Of a stretch of 64,000 bases of DNA, positions 10,103-19,781 are shown one piece after another. This stretch comes from Gardnerella greenwoodii 00703Dmash. GTDB lineage: Bacteria; Actinomycetota; Actinomycetes; Actinomycetales; Bifidobacteriaceae. Within the stretch, counting starts at the first letter, position 1, and the number at the start of each line of letters is the position of its first letter. Position numbers and translations under genes: made by a program. The stretch spans positions 62,001-126,000 of the forward strand of contig NZ_ADEV01000004.1 of NCBI RefSeq assembly GCF_000263635.1, given 5' to 3'. A model generated the notes under the pieces. That model saw nothing but the letters and a program-made list of their open reading frames with translations, had not been told where the DNA came from and made no database searches.

Positions 10103-10798
10103 CTACTCTTGAGACGATGCCCAGTAGAGAATACGCGTACGCCCAATAGTAATAGTGTTTCCATCTACCAAGGTTGCAGCTGGCACTTGATGACCTTCTA
10201 CATAAGTACCGTTTGTTGAACCAAGGTCTCGAGCAATAACACCATCAGGAGTGACGTCGATACTAAGATGATGTCGAGAAATACCAGGATCATCAATTAC
10301 AATATCGCAACCGGAACCTCGTCCTAAAATTGTGCAATCTTTAGTAAGCAAATACTGATTGCCATTAATCTCAAGCATTGGATGATTCTGCTGCTGGTCG
10401 TCGGTAGTAACAGGAACAGCATTTCCTTGAACTGATTCAGAAGTCAAATGGAAATTACCCTTAGTTAATTCCAAGTCTTCTTCAAAAATAACAACTACTG
10501 GTCCTACAAAAGCATAATGTTGACTTTTAGCATATTGCGTAAGATTGTCAGCAAGCTCATTAGCTAAAGCTTCACTGCCCCATTGTTCAATATGATCAAA
10601 ATCAGGAGTACTTAGCTTAAAACGATATTCATTTGGAGCAACAGTATGATCTCGGCCAATAGGCATAGCTTCAGCATCAATTTCACGTTCCAAAGCACTA
10701 GAAAAATCAACTGGCTGTAAATCTTTGGAGCCGAATTTTGCGAAGACGCCGTTCACTGCACCTTCCACGCTCTTCTCAAATCGGTCAAAAACGCTCAT
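10103..10798 (-). CDS. fhaA: DUF3662/FHA-domain protein FhaA
   Basis: First gene of the kinase operon. The N-terminal DUF3662 domain (about residues 1-110, starting SVFDRFEKSVEGAVNGVFAK) is joined to a C-terminal FHA domain (about 140-231) with LGRGSGCDIVI, SRHHLSI and DLGSTNGTYVEG. In mycobacteria FhaA binds the phosphorylated pseudokinase domain of the MurJ homologue and so restrains lipid II flipping. The counterpart of that pseudokinase is encoded at 31.2-33.4 kb in this window, so the same circuit is likely. The linker between domains is much shorter than in Mycobacterium tuberculosis FhaA. Confidence 0.93.
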   Translation of the reverse strand: MSVFDRFEKSVEGAVNGVFAKFGSKDLQPVDFSSALEREIDAEAMPIGRDHTVAPNEYRFKLSTPDFDHIEQWGSEALANELADNLTQYAKSQHYAFVGPVVVIFEEDLELTKGNFHLTSESVQGNAVPVTTDDQQQNHPMLEINGNQYLLTKDCTILGRGSGCDIVIDDPGISRHHLSIDVTPDGVIARDLGSTNGTYVEGHQVPAATLVDGNTITIGRTRILYWASSQE

Positions 10799-10823
10799 GG
10801 TAAACCCTTTCTATCTGTTCACC

Positions 10824-10853
10824 ATAGTACTCGTCACCGGGTACGGTACTCAA
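10824..10853 (-). promoter_or_regulatory. Probable promoter of the fhaA-pknB operon
   Basis: On the minus strand TTGAGT (10853-10848), an 18-base spacer and TACTAT (10829-10824) lie 25 bases before the fhaA start. The match to a vegetative -35/-10 pair is fair, and no other good pair is seen upstream of the seven-gene operon. Confidence 0.45.
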
Positions 10854-10925
10854 ATTTCACACACTTTTTTCTAATATTTTATTATTTTTAATGCTACTTG
10901 ACTATTTTCAACGTGCATTTACATC

Positions 10926-11705
10926 ATGGTAAGTGTACTCTTAGCAATTATGACGCAAAAAAATAATAACAATCACAGCAGATTGTCGGTAATTACTCGC
11001 AATTTCGCTACTATTTTTACTTTAATACTCGCGATTATTGTACCTTGCTTAGGTAAAGCACTACTTATTAGTAGTAAAGAAAGAAATTATGAAGCAACTA
11101 TTGTAGCTTATTTTCACAATAGTGTTCCTTCTTCGCTACTGAGCTTTTCAAAAATAATTGCGATTGTTTTTTCCACTAAAGGCTGCTTGGCAATACTATT
11201 ATTGCTTGCAATAATTTCATTGTTTGTTAGTAAAAGCTTAAAACTTACAATTACTCAGCTTCTTATTTCTCTGCTTCCTATGATTTACATTTTTGCAGTT
11301 AAATTTGCTGTACACAGACCAAGACCATACATTGGTTTGAATATTAAACTACCTTCTGATCCAAGTTTTCCTAGTGGACACACTTCTGCAGCAGTCGCAG
11401 TCTGTGCAATGATAATGCTAATTATTTATGTAACTAAGCCTTCTCTTGTTAAAGTTGGATTGCTTTTTAGCGCAATACTAGTTGTTATCGTCGCTATTTC
11501 GCGACTTATTGTTGCAGCTCACTTCCCTACAGACGTATTAACTGCAGCAATCATGTATCCTCTTCTTTCTGTTACAGTATTGCGCTCATGTCAGAGACAC
11601 AACCTGTATGTAGATAATAGAAAAAACAATAAAGATAACAAAAATTACTCTGCTAAAAAATTAGTGGAAGATTTTTCTTCAGAAAGCGAAAACACTAATG
11701 CTTAA
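10926..11705 (+). CDS. PAP2-family membrane phosphatase
   Basis: A 259-residue membrane protein with about six helices and the three-part PAP2 acid-phosphatase signature: KFAVHRPRP, PSFPSGHTSAA and SRLIVAAHFPTD. Such enzymes dephosphorylate lipid phosphates such as undecaprenyl pyrophosphate or phosphatidic acid; the substrate cannot be fixed from sequence. Recycling of the wall carrier lipid would fit the neighbouring cell-wall operon, but that is inference. The start is uncertain: an ATG at 10950 (MTQKNNNN) is as good as the one at 10926, and neither has a clear ribosome-binding site. The 3' end overlaps mscL by 8 bases. Confidence 0.85.
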   Translation: MVSVLLAIMTQKNNNNHSRLSVITRNFATIFTLILAIIVPCLGKALLISSKERNYEATIVAYFHNSVPSSLLSFSKIIAIVFSTKGCLAILLLLAIISLFVSKSLKLTITQLLISLLPMIYIFAVKFAVHRPRPYIGLNIKLPSDPSFPSGHTSAAVAVCAMIMLIIYVTKPSLVKVGLLFSAILVVIVAISRLIVAAHFPTDVLTAAIMYPLLSVTVLRSCQRHNLYVDNRKNNKDNKNYSAKKLVEDFSSESENTNA

Positions 11706-12108
11706 AGGTTTTAAGAAGTTTATTTTACGCGGCAGCGTTATTGATATGGCTGTCGGTGTTGTTATGGGTAGTGCAGTAACTGCAGTAGTAACAACAATAG
11801 TAAATCATATTATTAATCCTCTTATTGCAATGATTTGCGGAAAGCCAGAACTTAATGGCGTTCTAACTATTACTATGAACGGTGCAACAATTTCTTTTGG
11901 CGCAGTAATTGGCGCATTATTAAATTTCCTTATTGTTGCTACAGCAGTTTATTTCTGCATTGTTTTACCTATTAATAAATTGCGTGAAATTGGTGCAGAT
12001 TTATTGCAAATAGAACATGAAAAAACTGAAGAAGAAAAACGTAAAGAGCGCGAAGAAAAAACTATTCAACTCTTGCAAGATATTCGCGATGAATTAGCTA
12101 GAAAATAA
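11698..12108 (+). CDS. mscL: Large-conductance mechanosensitive channel MscL
   Basis: This 136-residue pentameric channel releases solutes on hypo-osmotic shock. The N-terminal amphipathic helix and first membrane helix (FKKFILRGSVIDMAVGVVMG) are typical, including the glycine-rich pore face; the second helix is near residues 65-90, followed by a charged C-terminal bundle (EHEKTEEEKRKEREEK). It overlaps the upstream PAP2 gene by 8 bases and is followed by an intrinsic terminator. Confidence 0.95.
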   Translation: MLKGFKKFILRGSVIDMAVGVVMGSAVTAVVTTIVNHIINPLIAMICGKPELNGVLTITMNGATISFGAVIGALLNFLIVATAVYFCIVLPINKLREIGADLLQIEHEKTEEEKRKEREEKTIQLLQDIRDELARK

Positions 12109-12146
12109 TATTCTTGCTAATTAAAAAAGTATTTAGAAAATATTAA

Positions 12147-12186
12147 AATTCCCGCTAGTTAGAAACAATTAGCGGGAATTTCTATT
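12147..12186 (+). terminator. Intrinsic terminator after mscL
   Basis: AATTCCCGCTA (12147-12157) pairs with TAGCGGGAATT (12170-12180), followed by TCTATT. The left flank is A-rich, so it may also stop the convergent DUF3566 transcript ending at 12234. Confidence 0.8.
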
Positions 12187-12233
12187 AAAAATAAAATCCT
12201 ATTAATAGGCTGTTACCTATACGTTTTCGCTTA

Positions 12234-12848
12234 TTAGTCGTCACCTAAAGTAACGTGTATTCCGCCGACCAATGAGCCAACTACGTTATAAAGTAGAGCA
12301 ATTATTGCGGACAGTATTGTAATAATAACAATTTCAACAATAGAGAATATAGTAACTGCGCTCAATACTGTTGGAAGAGAAAATACGTCGGCAAGATTAA
12401 AACCATTACTATCCAAACCTGTTGATGAAACAATCTGCGTTACCTGATCAAAAACACCAATCATGTTCAGGAACAACCAAACTAAACCTGCGGCAATAAC
12501 TTGAATAATACCGCCTGCAACGCTTAGAAGAAATGTAACTTTTGCAACTGACCATGCGTCAACACGAACCAAAGAAAGGCTCATACGACGAGCTCTAGGA
12601 GTATGACCTGCTTTAGAAGAATGTAATTGACTTGCTGAAGATGTTGATGATGCCATACCACCAATAGTTCTACGCGAAGAAGATGAACTACTATTAGATC
12701 CACCCAACGTAAACTGTGATTTTCTAACAACCCTTCCTAAAGAAGAATCACCAAACTCTTCATTAGAATTATTGTCTTCTCTAATCGTATAAGAAGATTC
12801 TTCATTAATATTCGTTGGATTTTGCGATGGCTCAAAATCTTCGCTCAT
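12234..12848 (-). CDS. DUF3566 membrane protein downstream of gyrA
   Basis: A 204-residue protein with a Ser/Asn-rich cytoplasmic N terminus (about 1-105, including a run of serines) and two strong membrane helices (about 115-145 and 165-195) in a DUF3566 domain beginning VDAWSVAKVTFLLSVAGGI. The same family follows gyrA in mycobacteria (Rv0007), where its role is also unknown. The start chosen is the ATG at 12848, preceded by GAAGGAAAA at good spacing; a longer in-frame start exists at 12917 but falls in the hairpin region. Confidence 0.82.
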   Translation of the reverse strand: MSEDFEPSQNPTNINEESSYTIREDNNSNEEFGDSSLGRVVRKSQFTLGGSNSSSSSSRRTIGGMASSTSSASQLHSSKAGHTPRARRMSLSLVRVDAWSVAKVTFLLSVAGGIIQVIAAGLVWLFLNMIGVFDQVTQIVSSTGLDSNGFNLADVFSLPTVLSAVTIFSIVEIVIITILSAIIALLYNVVGSLVGGIHVTLGDD

Positions 12849-12900
12849 CTTAAGTTTTCCTTCTCTTATTACTTTTCTTATAATTAGACTAATTATACTA

Positions 12901-12950
12901 ATGAGAGTACCAATCAAAACGGACTATATCCGCTCAGTTGGCACTCTCAT
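12901..12950 (-). promoter_or_regulatory. Nested hairpin between gyrA and the DUF3566 gene
   Basis: Arms 12901-12913 and 12938-12950 pair over 13 positions with one G-U wobble, and the loop holds a second hairpin CGGA/TCCG (12920-12932). No T-run follows on the minus strand, so it does not look like a normal terminator. A TATAAT on the minus strand (12897-12892) lies immediately after it, so it may be a processing or attenuation site ahead of DUF3566. Confidence 0.6.
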
Positions 12951-13016
12951 AAGTTATTGATAATTAAGTTTTTAGCAAAGAAATTTTATTATTTACTACT
13001 TTTCGTAAATAAGATT

Positions 13017-15647
13017 TTAAGCTTCCTCGTTCGATGAAGTTGTTTCAACTTCTTCTACTTGATTTTCCTCATCATCTGTTTCTTCATTACGAGCAATAGA
13101 AATAATTTCATCACCCTTGTCTGGCTTAGCAAGAGTTACACCTTGCGTAGTTCGTCCTGTACGCTTAACTTCGTTAACGTCGGAACGAATTACCTTACCG
13201 GACTTCATAATTGCCATTACTTGGTCAGTTTCTTCAACAATCAATGCACCAACCAAAGAACCGCGTCCTTCTGCAAGCTGTACTGCCTTAACGCCGTAAC
13301 CGTTTCTGCCTTGCAAACGATACTCTTCAATAGCAGTCCTCTTAGCAAAACCTTCGTTAGTAACAACAAGAAGATCTTTACTTGTTTCAGCGGCAACAAC
13401 ATCCATATCCAGAAGTTCATCACCTTCACGGAATCTCATGCCCTGAACACCTGCAGTTTGGCGTCCCATTGGTCGAAGTTGCTCATCATCAGCTCTAAAC
13501 TTCAAACTCATACCAAGCTTAGAAACAAGAATAATGTCATCTTCTGGGTTGCACAAAGCTGCACCAATCAGCTCATCAACAGGTTCACCAGTTTCTTCGT
13601 TTGCCATTAGTCGAACAGCAATCAAACCACCTTGACGAGGAGAATCATATTCTTGCAAAGCAGTTTTCTTAACTTTTCCAGAACGAGTTGCCAAAACCAA
13701 GTACTTTGCCACTTCGTAGTTTTGAATTGACAAAACTGTTTGAATTGTTTCTCCAGGAGTAAACTGAAGCAAATTAGCAACATGCTGACCTTTAGAATCG
13801 CGAGATCCTTCTGGAAGTTCGTAAGCTTTCAGACGGTAAACTCGACCACGATTAGTAAAGAAGAGCAACCAGTTGTGTGTAGATGTTAAGAAGAAATGAT
13901 CTACTACATCATCTTCACGAAGCTTTGCACCCTTAATACCTTTACCACCGCGGTGTTGAGCACGATACTCATCTGCTTTAGTTCGCTTAATATAACCTGC
14001 GCGAGTTACTGTTACAACAACATTTTCTTCAGCAATAAGATCTTCAACATTCATTTCACCAGAGAATGGAAGAATCTTAGTTCTGCGATCATCACCATAT
14101 TTTGCAACAATTTCATCAAGCTCGTCACCAACAATCTTGCGCTGACGTTCTGGACTTGCCAAAATATCGTTGTAATCAGCAATCTTAAGCATCAAATCTT
14201 CATGCTCGTCAAGAATCTTCTGACGTTCCAAAGCTGCGAGTCTACGAAGTTGCATTGCAAGAATTGCATCTGCTTGAACTTCATCAACATCAAGCAAATT
14301 CATCAAACCAGTACGAGCTGTTTCAACATCTTTAGATGATCTAATTAAAGCAACAACTTCATCGATCATATCCAAAGCTTTTAAGTATCCTTGCAAAATA
14401 TGATCACGCTCTTCAGCTTCACGCTTTAAGTAACGTGTACGCCTATCAATAACTTCAAGCTGGTGACTTACCCAATGACGAATAAACGCATCCAAACTCA
14501 AAGTTCTAGGAACACCATCAACCAGAGCAAGCATGTTTGCGCCGAAAGTCTGCTGCAATTGTGAATGCTTATACAAGTTGTTCAAAACAACTTTTGGAAC
14601 AGCATCACGCTTAAGAACAAGAACCAAACGCTGACCTGTACGACCAGACGTTTCATCGCGCATATCTGCAATGCCTTGAATCTTGCCGTCGCGCACAGCC
14701 TCCCTAATAGAAGCAGCTAAGCGATCAGGATTAACTTGGTATGGAAGCTCAGTTACAACCAAGCACATACGTCCCTTAATTTCCTCAGTATTAACTACTG
14801 CGCGCATTGTAATTAAGCCGCGGCCCGTACGGTACGCTTGCTCAATTCCCTTATGACCTAAAATGGTTGCGCCAGTAGGGAAATCAGGTCCTTTAATTCG
14901 CTGAATTAAAGCTTCAAGAAGCTCTTCTTTGCTTGCATCCGGATGTTCCAATGCCCAGTGCACACCATCAGCCACTTCACGCATATTATGAGGTGGAATA
15001 TTGGTTGCCATACCAACAGCAATACCAGCAGAACCATTAACTAAAAGATTCGGGAAACGAGCTGGCAAAACAGTAGGCTCTTGAGTTTTACCATCATAAT
15101 TTGGCAGGAAATCAACGGTATCTTTATCAATATCTCGTACCATTTCCATAGCCAAAGGTGCCATACGGCATTCCGTATAACGCATTGCTGCTGCAGGATC
15201 ATCACCAGGAGAACCAAAGTTACCTTGTCCATCAACAAGCATGTAGCGCATAGACCAAGATTGAGCCATACGCACCAAAGTGTCATAGATAGCAGAATCA
15301 CCGTGAGGGTGATACTTACCCATAACATCGCCAACAACACGAGAGCACTTGTTATATCCGCGATCAGGCCTATAACCACCGTCATACATTGCATAAATAA
15401 CTCGACGGTGAACAGGCTTTAAACCATCTCGAACATCTGGTAAAGCTCGCTCAATAATAACGGATAATGCATAAGCAAGATATGATTCGCGCATTTCCTG
15501 CTGCAAATCCATATGCTTAACTCGAGCACCCTTCATTAATCCATAATCAGTATTATCGGCTTCCTGAGGGCTTTGTGGTTCCATTGAACCATCTGGCAGT
15601 TGATCTCGATCTTCGCTATTATTAGCGGCGTTTATTTCGTCTACCAC
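13017..15647 (-). CDS. gyrA: DNA gyrase subunit A
   Basis: This 876-residue subunit cuts and rejoins DNA during negative supercoiling. The first 45 residues are a variable polar leader; the breakage-reunion domain then starts at [17 protein letters not shown]. The active-site tyrosine lies in [11 protein letters not shown]. The quinolone-resistance segment reads [20 protein letters not shown], so the usual Ser83 and Asp87 positions are the susceptible residues. The C-terminal beta-pinwheel carries the GyrA box QRGGKGI ([13 protein letters not shown]). An acidic tail of Glu/Asp residues ends the protein. gyrB lies 72 bases upstream in the same orientation. Confidence 0.97.
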   Translation of the reverse strand: MVDEINAANNSEDRDQLPDGSMEPQSPQEADNTDYGLMKGARVKHMDLQQEMRESYLAYALSVIIERALPDVRDGLKPVHRRVIYAMYDGGYRPDRGYNKCSRVVGDVMGKYHPHGDSAIYDTLVRMAQSWSMRYMLVDGQGNFGSPGDDPAAAMRYTECRMAPLAMEMVRDIDKDTVDFLPNYDGKTQEPTVLPARFPNLLVNGSAGIAVGMATNIPPHNMREVADGVHWALEHPDASKEELLEALIQRIKGPDFPTGATILGHKGIEQAYRTGRGLITMRAVVNTEEIKGRMCLVVTELPYQVNPDRLAASIREAVRDGKIQGIADMRDETSGRTGQRLVLVLKRDAVPKVVLNNLYKHSQLQQTFGANMLALVDGVPRTLSLDAFIRHWVSHQLEVIDRRTRYLKREAEERDHILQGYLKALDMIDEVVALIRSSKDVETARTGLMNLLDVDEVQADAILAMQLRRLAALERQKILDEHEDLMLKIADYNDILASPERQRKIVGDELDEIVAKYGDDRRTKILPFSGEMNVEDLIAEENVVVTVTRAGYIKRTKADEYRAQHRGGKGIKGAKLREDDVVDHFFLTSTHNWLLFFTNRGRVYRLKAYELPEGSRDSKGQHVANLLQFTPGETIQTVLSIQNYEVAKYLVLATRSGKVKKTALQEYDSPRQGGLIAVRLMANEETGEPVDELIGAALCNPEDDIILVSKLGMSLKFRADDEQLRPMGRQTAGVQGMRFREGDELLDMDVVAAETSKDLLVVTNEGFAKRTAIEEYRLQGRNGYGVKAVQLAEGRGSLVGALIVEETDQVMAIMKSGKVIRSDVNEVKRTGRTTQGVTLAKPDKGDEIISIARNEETDDEENQVEEVETTSSNEEA

Positions 15648-15719
15648 TGCAATTCCTTTGTATTCTTATAGGTTACTAACGTTTTTATTTTTCTATCTTT
15701 GTAGATATATCAATAACTT

Positions 15720-17795
15720 TTAAGCATCAATAAACCTTGCATCATGAGCATTTCGTTGAATGAAGAGTCTACGTGGCTCTACTTCATCACCCATAAGCAT
15801 TGAGAAGGTTTCATCAGCTCGAGCAGCATCTTCAATATGAATCTGCTTCAAAATACGATGCTCAGGATCCATAGTGGTTTCCCACAATTCCTGATAACTC
15901 ATCTCACCCAAGCCCTTGTATCTCTGAATACCTTCACCTTTAGGAAGTTGACGACCAGCAGCTTTACCTTCTGCTAAAACTCTGTCTCGCTCAGCATCCG
16001 TATAAACAAAATCATGCGCTCCCTTGCTCCACTTCAATCGGTACAAAGGTGGCATAGCAACATAAACGTATCCTGCTGTAATCATAGGACGCATGTAGCG
16101 GAAGAACAGAGTCAAATTCAAAGTTGCAATATGAGCACCATCGACATCAGCATCAGCCATAATAATAACTTTGTGATATCGAACCTTGCTTAAATCGAAG
16201 TCTTCACCATAACCACCACCAACAGCAGTAATTAATGATTCGATTGTTTCAGACTTCATCATTCTGTCAATTGACGCACGCTCAGTATTCAAAATCTTAC
16301 CGCGCAAAGGCAAAATTGCTTGCGTAATAGGATCTCTACCTTGAATTGCAGAACCACCTGCAGAATCACCCTCGACTATGAATAATTCGCACTCTTCAGG
16401 ATTACTAGATTGGCAATCCTTCAGCTTATCTGGCATACCAGCTGTTTCAAAAATAGATTTACGTCTAGTATTTTCACGAGCTTTTTTAGCAGCCAAACGT
16501 GCACGAGAAGCTTCAACAGCTTTTTGAATAATATTCTTAGCTTCACTTGGATGAGCATCTAGCCAGTCACCAAGCTTTTCTGTCATAACTCGCTGCACAA
16601 AAGTTTTAGCTTCAGAGTTTCCAAGCTTTGTTTTAGTCTGACCTTCAAACTGTGGAGTTGTAAGTTTTACAGAAACAACAGCAGTTAAACCTTCTCGAAC
16701 GTCGTCACCAGAAAGATTAGTATCTTTTTCTTTTAAGATATTCTTTTCACGCGCATAACGATTAATTAAAGTTGTTAAAGCAGCGCGGAATCCTTCTTCG
16801 TGAGTACCACCTTCAGTAGTGGAAATCGTGTTTGCAAAAGTGTGAACAGCTTCAGAATAAGCAACAGTCCACTGCATAGCAATTTCCGCAGAAATACCAA
16901 TTTCAAGATCTTCAGCCTCAAAATCAATAACATCTGGTTCAACTGGAACAGCTTTACGAGACTTAACTAAATAATCAACGTAATCCTTAATACCATGCTC
17001 ATACTGATAACTTACGCTTTGATTCTTATTTTCATCAGTAGATTCACCATCTCCTGCAACCTCATCACCTGCCTCATCAGGCTTACGCAAATCAGTTAAG
17101 GAAATTTTCAAACCTTTATTAAGAAATGCCATCTGCTGGAAGCGAGATCGCAAAGTTTCAAAATCATAAGTAGTGGTTTCAAAAATTGTTCCATCTGGCC
17201 AGAATGTTACAGAAGTACCAGTAGATTCGCCATCTTCCATTGGCTTACCCTTTGCCAATGGTGCTGTTGGATGCTGATCTACATAAGTTTGAGTCCAATG
17301 GAATCCTTGACGGCGAACTTCAATTTCTACACGAGTAGAAAGAGCATTTACTACAGAAATACCAACACCGTGAAGACCACCAGAAACAGCGTAGCCGCCG
17401 CCGCCAAACTTACCACCAGCGTGAAGCTTTGTCATAACTGTTTCAACACCAGAAACACCTTCACCTGGTACTTCATCGACTGGAATACCACGACCATCAT
17501 CAACAACACGAATAGCATTATCTGGCAAAATAGTCACTTCAATGTGAGAAGCATAACCTGCCAACGCCTCATCAACGGAATTATCAACAATCTCATAAAC
17601 CAAATGATGCAAACCACGAGGTCCAGTAGAACCAATGTACATACCTGGCCTAATTCTAACTGCCTCTAATCCTTCAAGAACACGAAGATCACTTGCATCA
17701 TAATGTTCAGGAGCAAGTGAATCATCAAGTTGAGCATCGTCAAGCTTATGCTCTTCGACAGCATTATCCATCGAATTATCTTCCGTGTTTGTCAC
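15720..17795 (-). CDS. gyrB: DNA gyrase subunit B
   Basis: This is the ATPase subunit of gyrase. The GHKL ATPase domain is at the N terminus (VDNSVDEALAGYA, DDGRGIPV, HAGGKFGGGGYAVSGGLHGVG), followed by the transducer, the TOPRIM domain (EGDSAGGSA, near DADVDGAHI) and the C-terminal QRYKGLGEM. The GTG at 17795 is preferred because GAAGGG lies 6 bases upstream; an in-frame ATG at 17822 adds nine residues but has no clear ribosome-binding site. A polar 35-residue leader precedes the conserved start of the ATPase domain. Confidence 0.95.
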   Translation of the reverse strand: MTNTEDNSMDNAVEEHKLDDAQLDDSLAPEHYDASDLRVLEGLEAVRIRPGMYIGSTGPRGLHHLVYEIVDNSVDEALAGYASHIEVTILPDNAIRVVDDGRGIPVDEVPGEGVSGVETVMTKLHAGGKFGGGGYAVSGGLHGVGISVVNALSTRVEIEVRRQGFHWTQTYVDQHPTAPLAKGKPMEDGESTGTSVTFWPDGTIFETTTYDFETLRSRFQQMAFLNKGLKISLTDLRKPDEAGDEVAGDGESTDENKNQSVSYQYEHGIKDYVDYLVKSRKAVPVEPDVIDFEAEDLEIGISAEIAMQWTVAYSEAVHTFANTISTTEGGTHEEGFRAALTTLINRYAREKNILKEKDTNLSGDDVREGLTAVVSVKLTTPQFEGQTKTKLGNSEAKTFVQRVMTEKLGDWLDAHPSEAKNIIQKAVEASRARLAAKKARENTRRKSIFETAGMPDKLKDCQSSNPEECELFIVEGDSAGGSAIQGRDPITQAILPLRGKILNTERASIDRMMKSETIESLITAVGGGYGEDFDLSKVRYHKVIIMADADVDGAHIATLNLTLFFRYMRPMITAGYVYVAMPPLYRLKWSKGAHDFVYTDAERDRVLAEGKAAGRQLPKGEGIQRYKGLGEMSYQELWETTMDPEHRILKQIHIEDAARADETFSMLMGDEVEPRRLFIQRNAHDARFIDA

Positions 17796-17921
17796 TTTTT
17801 GTCCCTTCACAATTTGCCTCATATTACAAGGCTTTTACAGAGCCAACATATGCCAGAAAGCACATAAAAGGGGATTCTAGCGCTTCAACTATATTACATG
17901 ACATTCTATACATATAATATT

Positions 17922-17946
17922 GCCTCTCGTTAATGAGAGGCCTTTT
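17922..17946 (+). terminator. Terminator-like hairpin in the DUF721-gyrB gap, oriented to the plus strand
   Basis: GCCTCTC (17922-17928) pairs with GAGAGGC (17935-17941) and is followed by CTTTTT on the plus strand. The flanking genes are both on the minus strand, so a terminator in this direction would act on antisense transcription from gyrB; on the minus strand the trailing bases are only AATATTATA. Confidence 0.55.
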
Positions 17947-17986
17947 TACTATTTTTTTGAAATTATAATATTTATAAGTTAAAAAA

Positions 17987-18448
17987 TTACCTTCTCCAAG
18001 AACCTAATCCGGTTGTAGTAGGACCTATAACTTTAATTTCTCTAATTTTAATATTCGAAAGATTATTATTAATTTTTTCTTTTAATTGAGGAAGCAAATA
18101 AGAAAGTTGAGTAGCCCATACAGCAGATTGTGCTCTAATAATAAGCACTTCATTTATAACTTGACTTATTTCACAATGATTTGCAATATTTTCACCAACT
18201 ACTTCATTCCAAGAACTACGTAATTTTGCTATATTAAGTTGCTTATTCCAATTATTATTAGAAGCAAAAGATTGTAAAATACCGCAAAAAGTTCTAGGAT
18301 CTCTACCTGGTTTGCCAAAATTTTCCCAAGCTTTATCTGCTCTTACAGAACGATTATTTTCTCTTTCAGCTTTTATATTAATCGGTTCAAAAATAAGAGC
18401 AGGTAATTTTCTTGTGTCTAACTTAAGTATTTTATAAACAGGAATCAT
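17987..18448 (-). CDS. DUF721 (DciA-like) protein
   Basis: A 153-residue protein between recF and gyrB, matching the position of Rv0004 in mycobacteria. The C-terminal DUF721 domain (about residues 55-150) has the pattern WNEVVGENIANHC...VLIIRAQSAVWATQLSYLLPQLKEKIN. DUF721 defines DciA, which loads the replicative helicase DnaB in bacteria lacking DnaC/DnaI; dnaB is at 57-58.7 kb here. The N-terminal third is basic and probably disordered. Function is assigned by family and position only. Confidence 0.82.
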   Translation of the reverse strand: MIPVYKILKLDTRKLPALIFEPINIKAERENNRSVRADKAWENFGKPGRDPRTFCGILQSFASNNNWNKQLNIAKLRSSWNEVVGENIANHCEISQVINEVLIIRAQSAVWATQLSYLLPQLKEKINNNLSNIKIREIKVIGPTTTGLGSWRR

Positions 18449-18464
18449 AAATAATCCTCTGAAT

Positions 18465-19673
18465 TTAAGCAGTTCTTTGTTCTAATATACTTTTCAAAAT
18501 ACTGTTATGTTCTTCATAAGTATTATTAGCACTATTTTGTTGACTTAATAAATCTTCAATATTTATTAAATTATCTTTTTGAACAATACTATTTTTTGGT
18601 ATGTCACTAAGAGAAGATGTTGTAATAAAAACCTGATTTTGATTTTCTACAAAATTCAAGATTTGTTTACGCCTATTTTCATCTAGTTGAGCAAAGACAT
18701 CATCCAAAATAATAATAGGTTTTTCATTATTTTTTTCTTCTAAAGCATTGCATAATGCCATTTTTGCGGCTATTGCAAGCGTCCAAGATTCTCCATTAGA
18801 AGCAAAATCTTTTGCCAACATTTTATCAAGCATAAAATCGATATCATCTCTATGAGGTCCTATAAGATTACATCCTCTAGCTAGTTCACCCTCATAAATG
18901 CGTTGAAAATGTTCACTTATTAGATTAAAAACGTTATTTTCCTCTTCTGTTTCTTCTTCAACTACTTCTTGAAAAGAAGGATTATATTTTAGTTCAGCAT
19001 ACTCTTCACTATTAGTAAGATATTTAATAATTTTATTAAAATATTTATTAAGAATATTTGCTACTTCTTGTCTAGCTTTTGTAAGAATAATTCCAGATTC
19101 AATAAATTTACCAGTCCAAATTTCTAAACCAGATAATGAAATTGGTTGATTATTATTTGACAATTCTCTAATACTTTTTAATAATGCAGCACGCTGTTTA
19201 GAAATATGCCTAAAATTTTGCAAAATTTGAGAATAGTTTGGTAATAGTAATAATCCTGCCTGATCTATAAAAGTACGTCTAACAGTTGGATCTCCAGAAA
19301 TAAGTAATTGATCACTAGGCGTAAAAGAAACTACTGGTAAATAGCCTAGAATATCTCTCATATAAAGTGATTTTCCGTTATTAATACGAGCTCTATTTGT
19401 TCCTTTTAAAAAAATATTAACTTCATAAGTTGTTTCTTCATCATTTTTACACGTATTTATTCTTATAGTGGATTTTTCATATCCTCTTCTTATAAGAGGC
19501 AATGTTGAAGATGTACGATGACTTATTCCAGTACCAACAAATTCAAGAGATTCAACAATATTTGTTTTACCAAGACCATTGTTGCCGTAAATAATATTAA
19601 TTCCTGGTTTGCAATCAAAAATTATATGATTCCAAGAACGAAAAGTATCAAGGGCAATTCTCGAAATATACAT
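18465..19673 (-). CDS. recF: Recombination protein RecF
   Basis: An SMC-like ATPase that loads RecA at gapped DNA. The Walker A motif GNNGLGKTN is near residue 30 and the late ABC signature and Walker B appear as LIGPHRDD and PIIILDDVFAQLDENRR. The length of 402 is normal. It is the second gene after dnaN but separated from it by an intrinsic terminator, and it has its own ribosome-binding site AAAGGG. Codon use is notably A/T-rich compared with dnaN and gyrB. Confidence 0.93.
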   Translation of the reverse strand: MYISRIALDTFRSWNHIIFDCKPGINIIYGNNGLGKTNIVESLEFVGTGISHRTSSTLPLIRRGYEKSTIRINTCKNDEETTYEVNIFLKGTNRARINNGKSLYMRDILGYLPVVSFTPSDQLLISGDPTVRRTFIDQAGLLLLPNYSQILQNFRHISKQRAALLKSIRELSNNNQPISLSGLEIWTGKFIESGIILTKARQEVANILNKYFNKIIKYLTNSEEYAELKYNPSFQEVVEEETEEENNVFNLISEHFQRIYEGELARGCNLIGPHRDDIDFMLDKMLAKDFASNGESWTLAIAAKMALCNALEEKNNEKPIIILDDVFAQLDENRRKQILNFVENQNQVFITTSSLSDIPKNSIVQKDNLINIEDLLSQQNSANNTYEEHNSILKSILEQRTA

Positions 19674-19711
19674 TTCTTTATTACCCTTTCTTTTAAAAAT
19701 AAAACATAAAA

Positions 19712-19770
19712 AATTGTGATATTACATTCTACAGTAAAAAGATGCTGCAACAAAATGTAATATCACAATT
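19712..19770 (-). terminator. Strong intrinsic terminator between dnaN and recF
   Basis: A perfect 17-bp inverted repeat (AATTGTGATATTACATT at 19712-19728 with its complement at 19754-19770) encloses a 25-base loop. Read on the minus strand the stem is followed directly by a T-rich run, TTTTTTATGTTTTATTTTT. It should end or attenuate the dnaN transcript before recF. Confidence 0.8.
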
Positions 19771-19781
19771 AATATTAAAAA

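Noticed and set aside
13017..15647. Possible fluoroquinolone-resistance substitution in gyrA
   Set aside because: The motif [10 protein letters not shown] keeps Ser and Asp at the usual resistance positions; no known substitution is visible.
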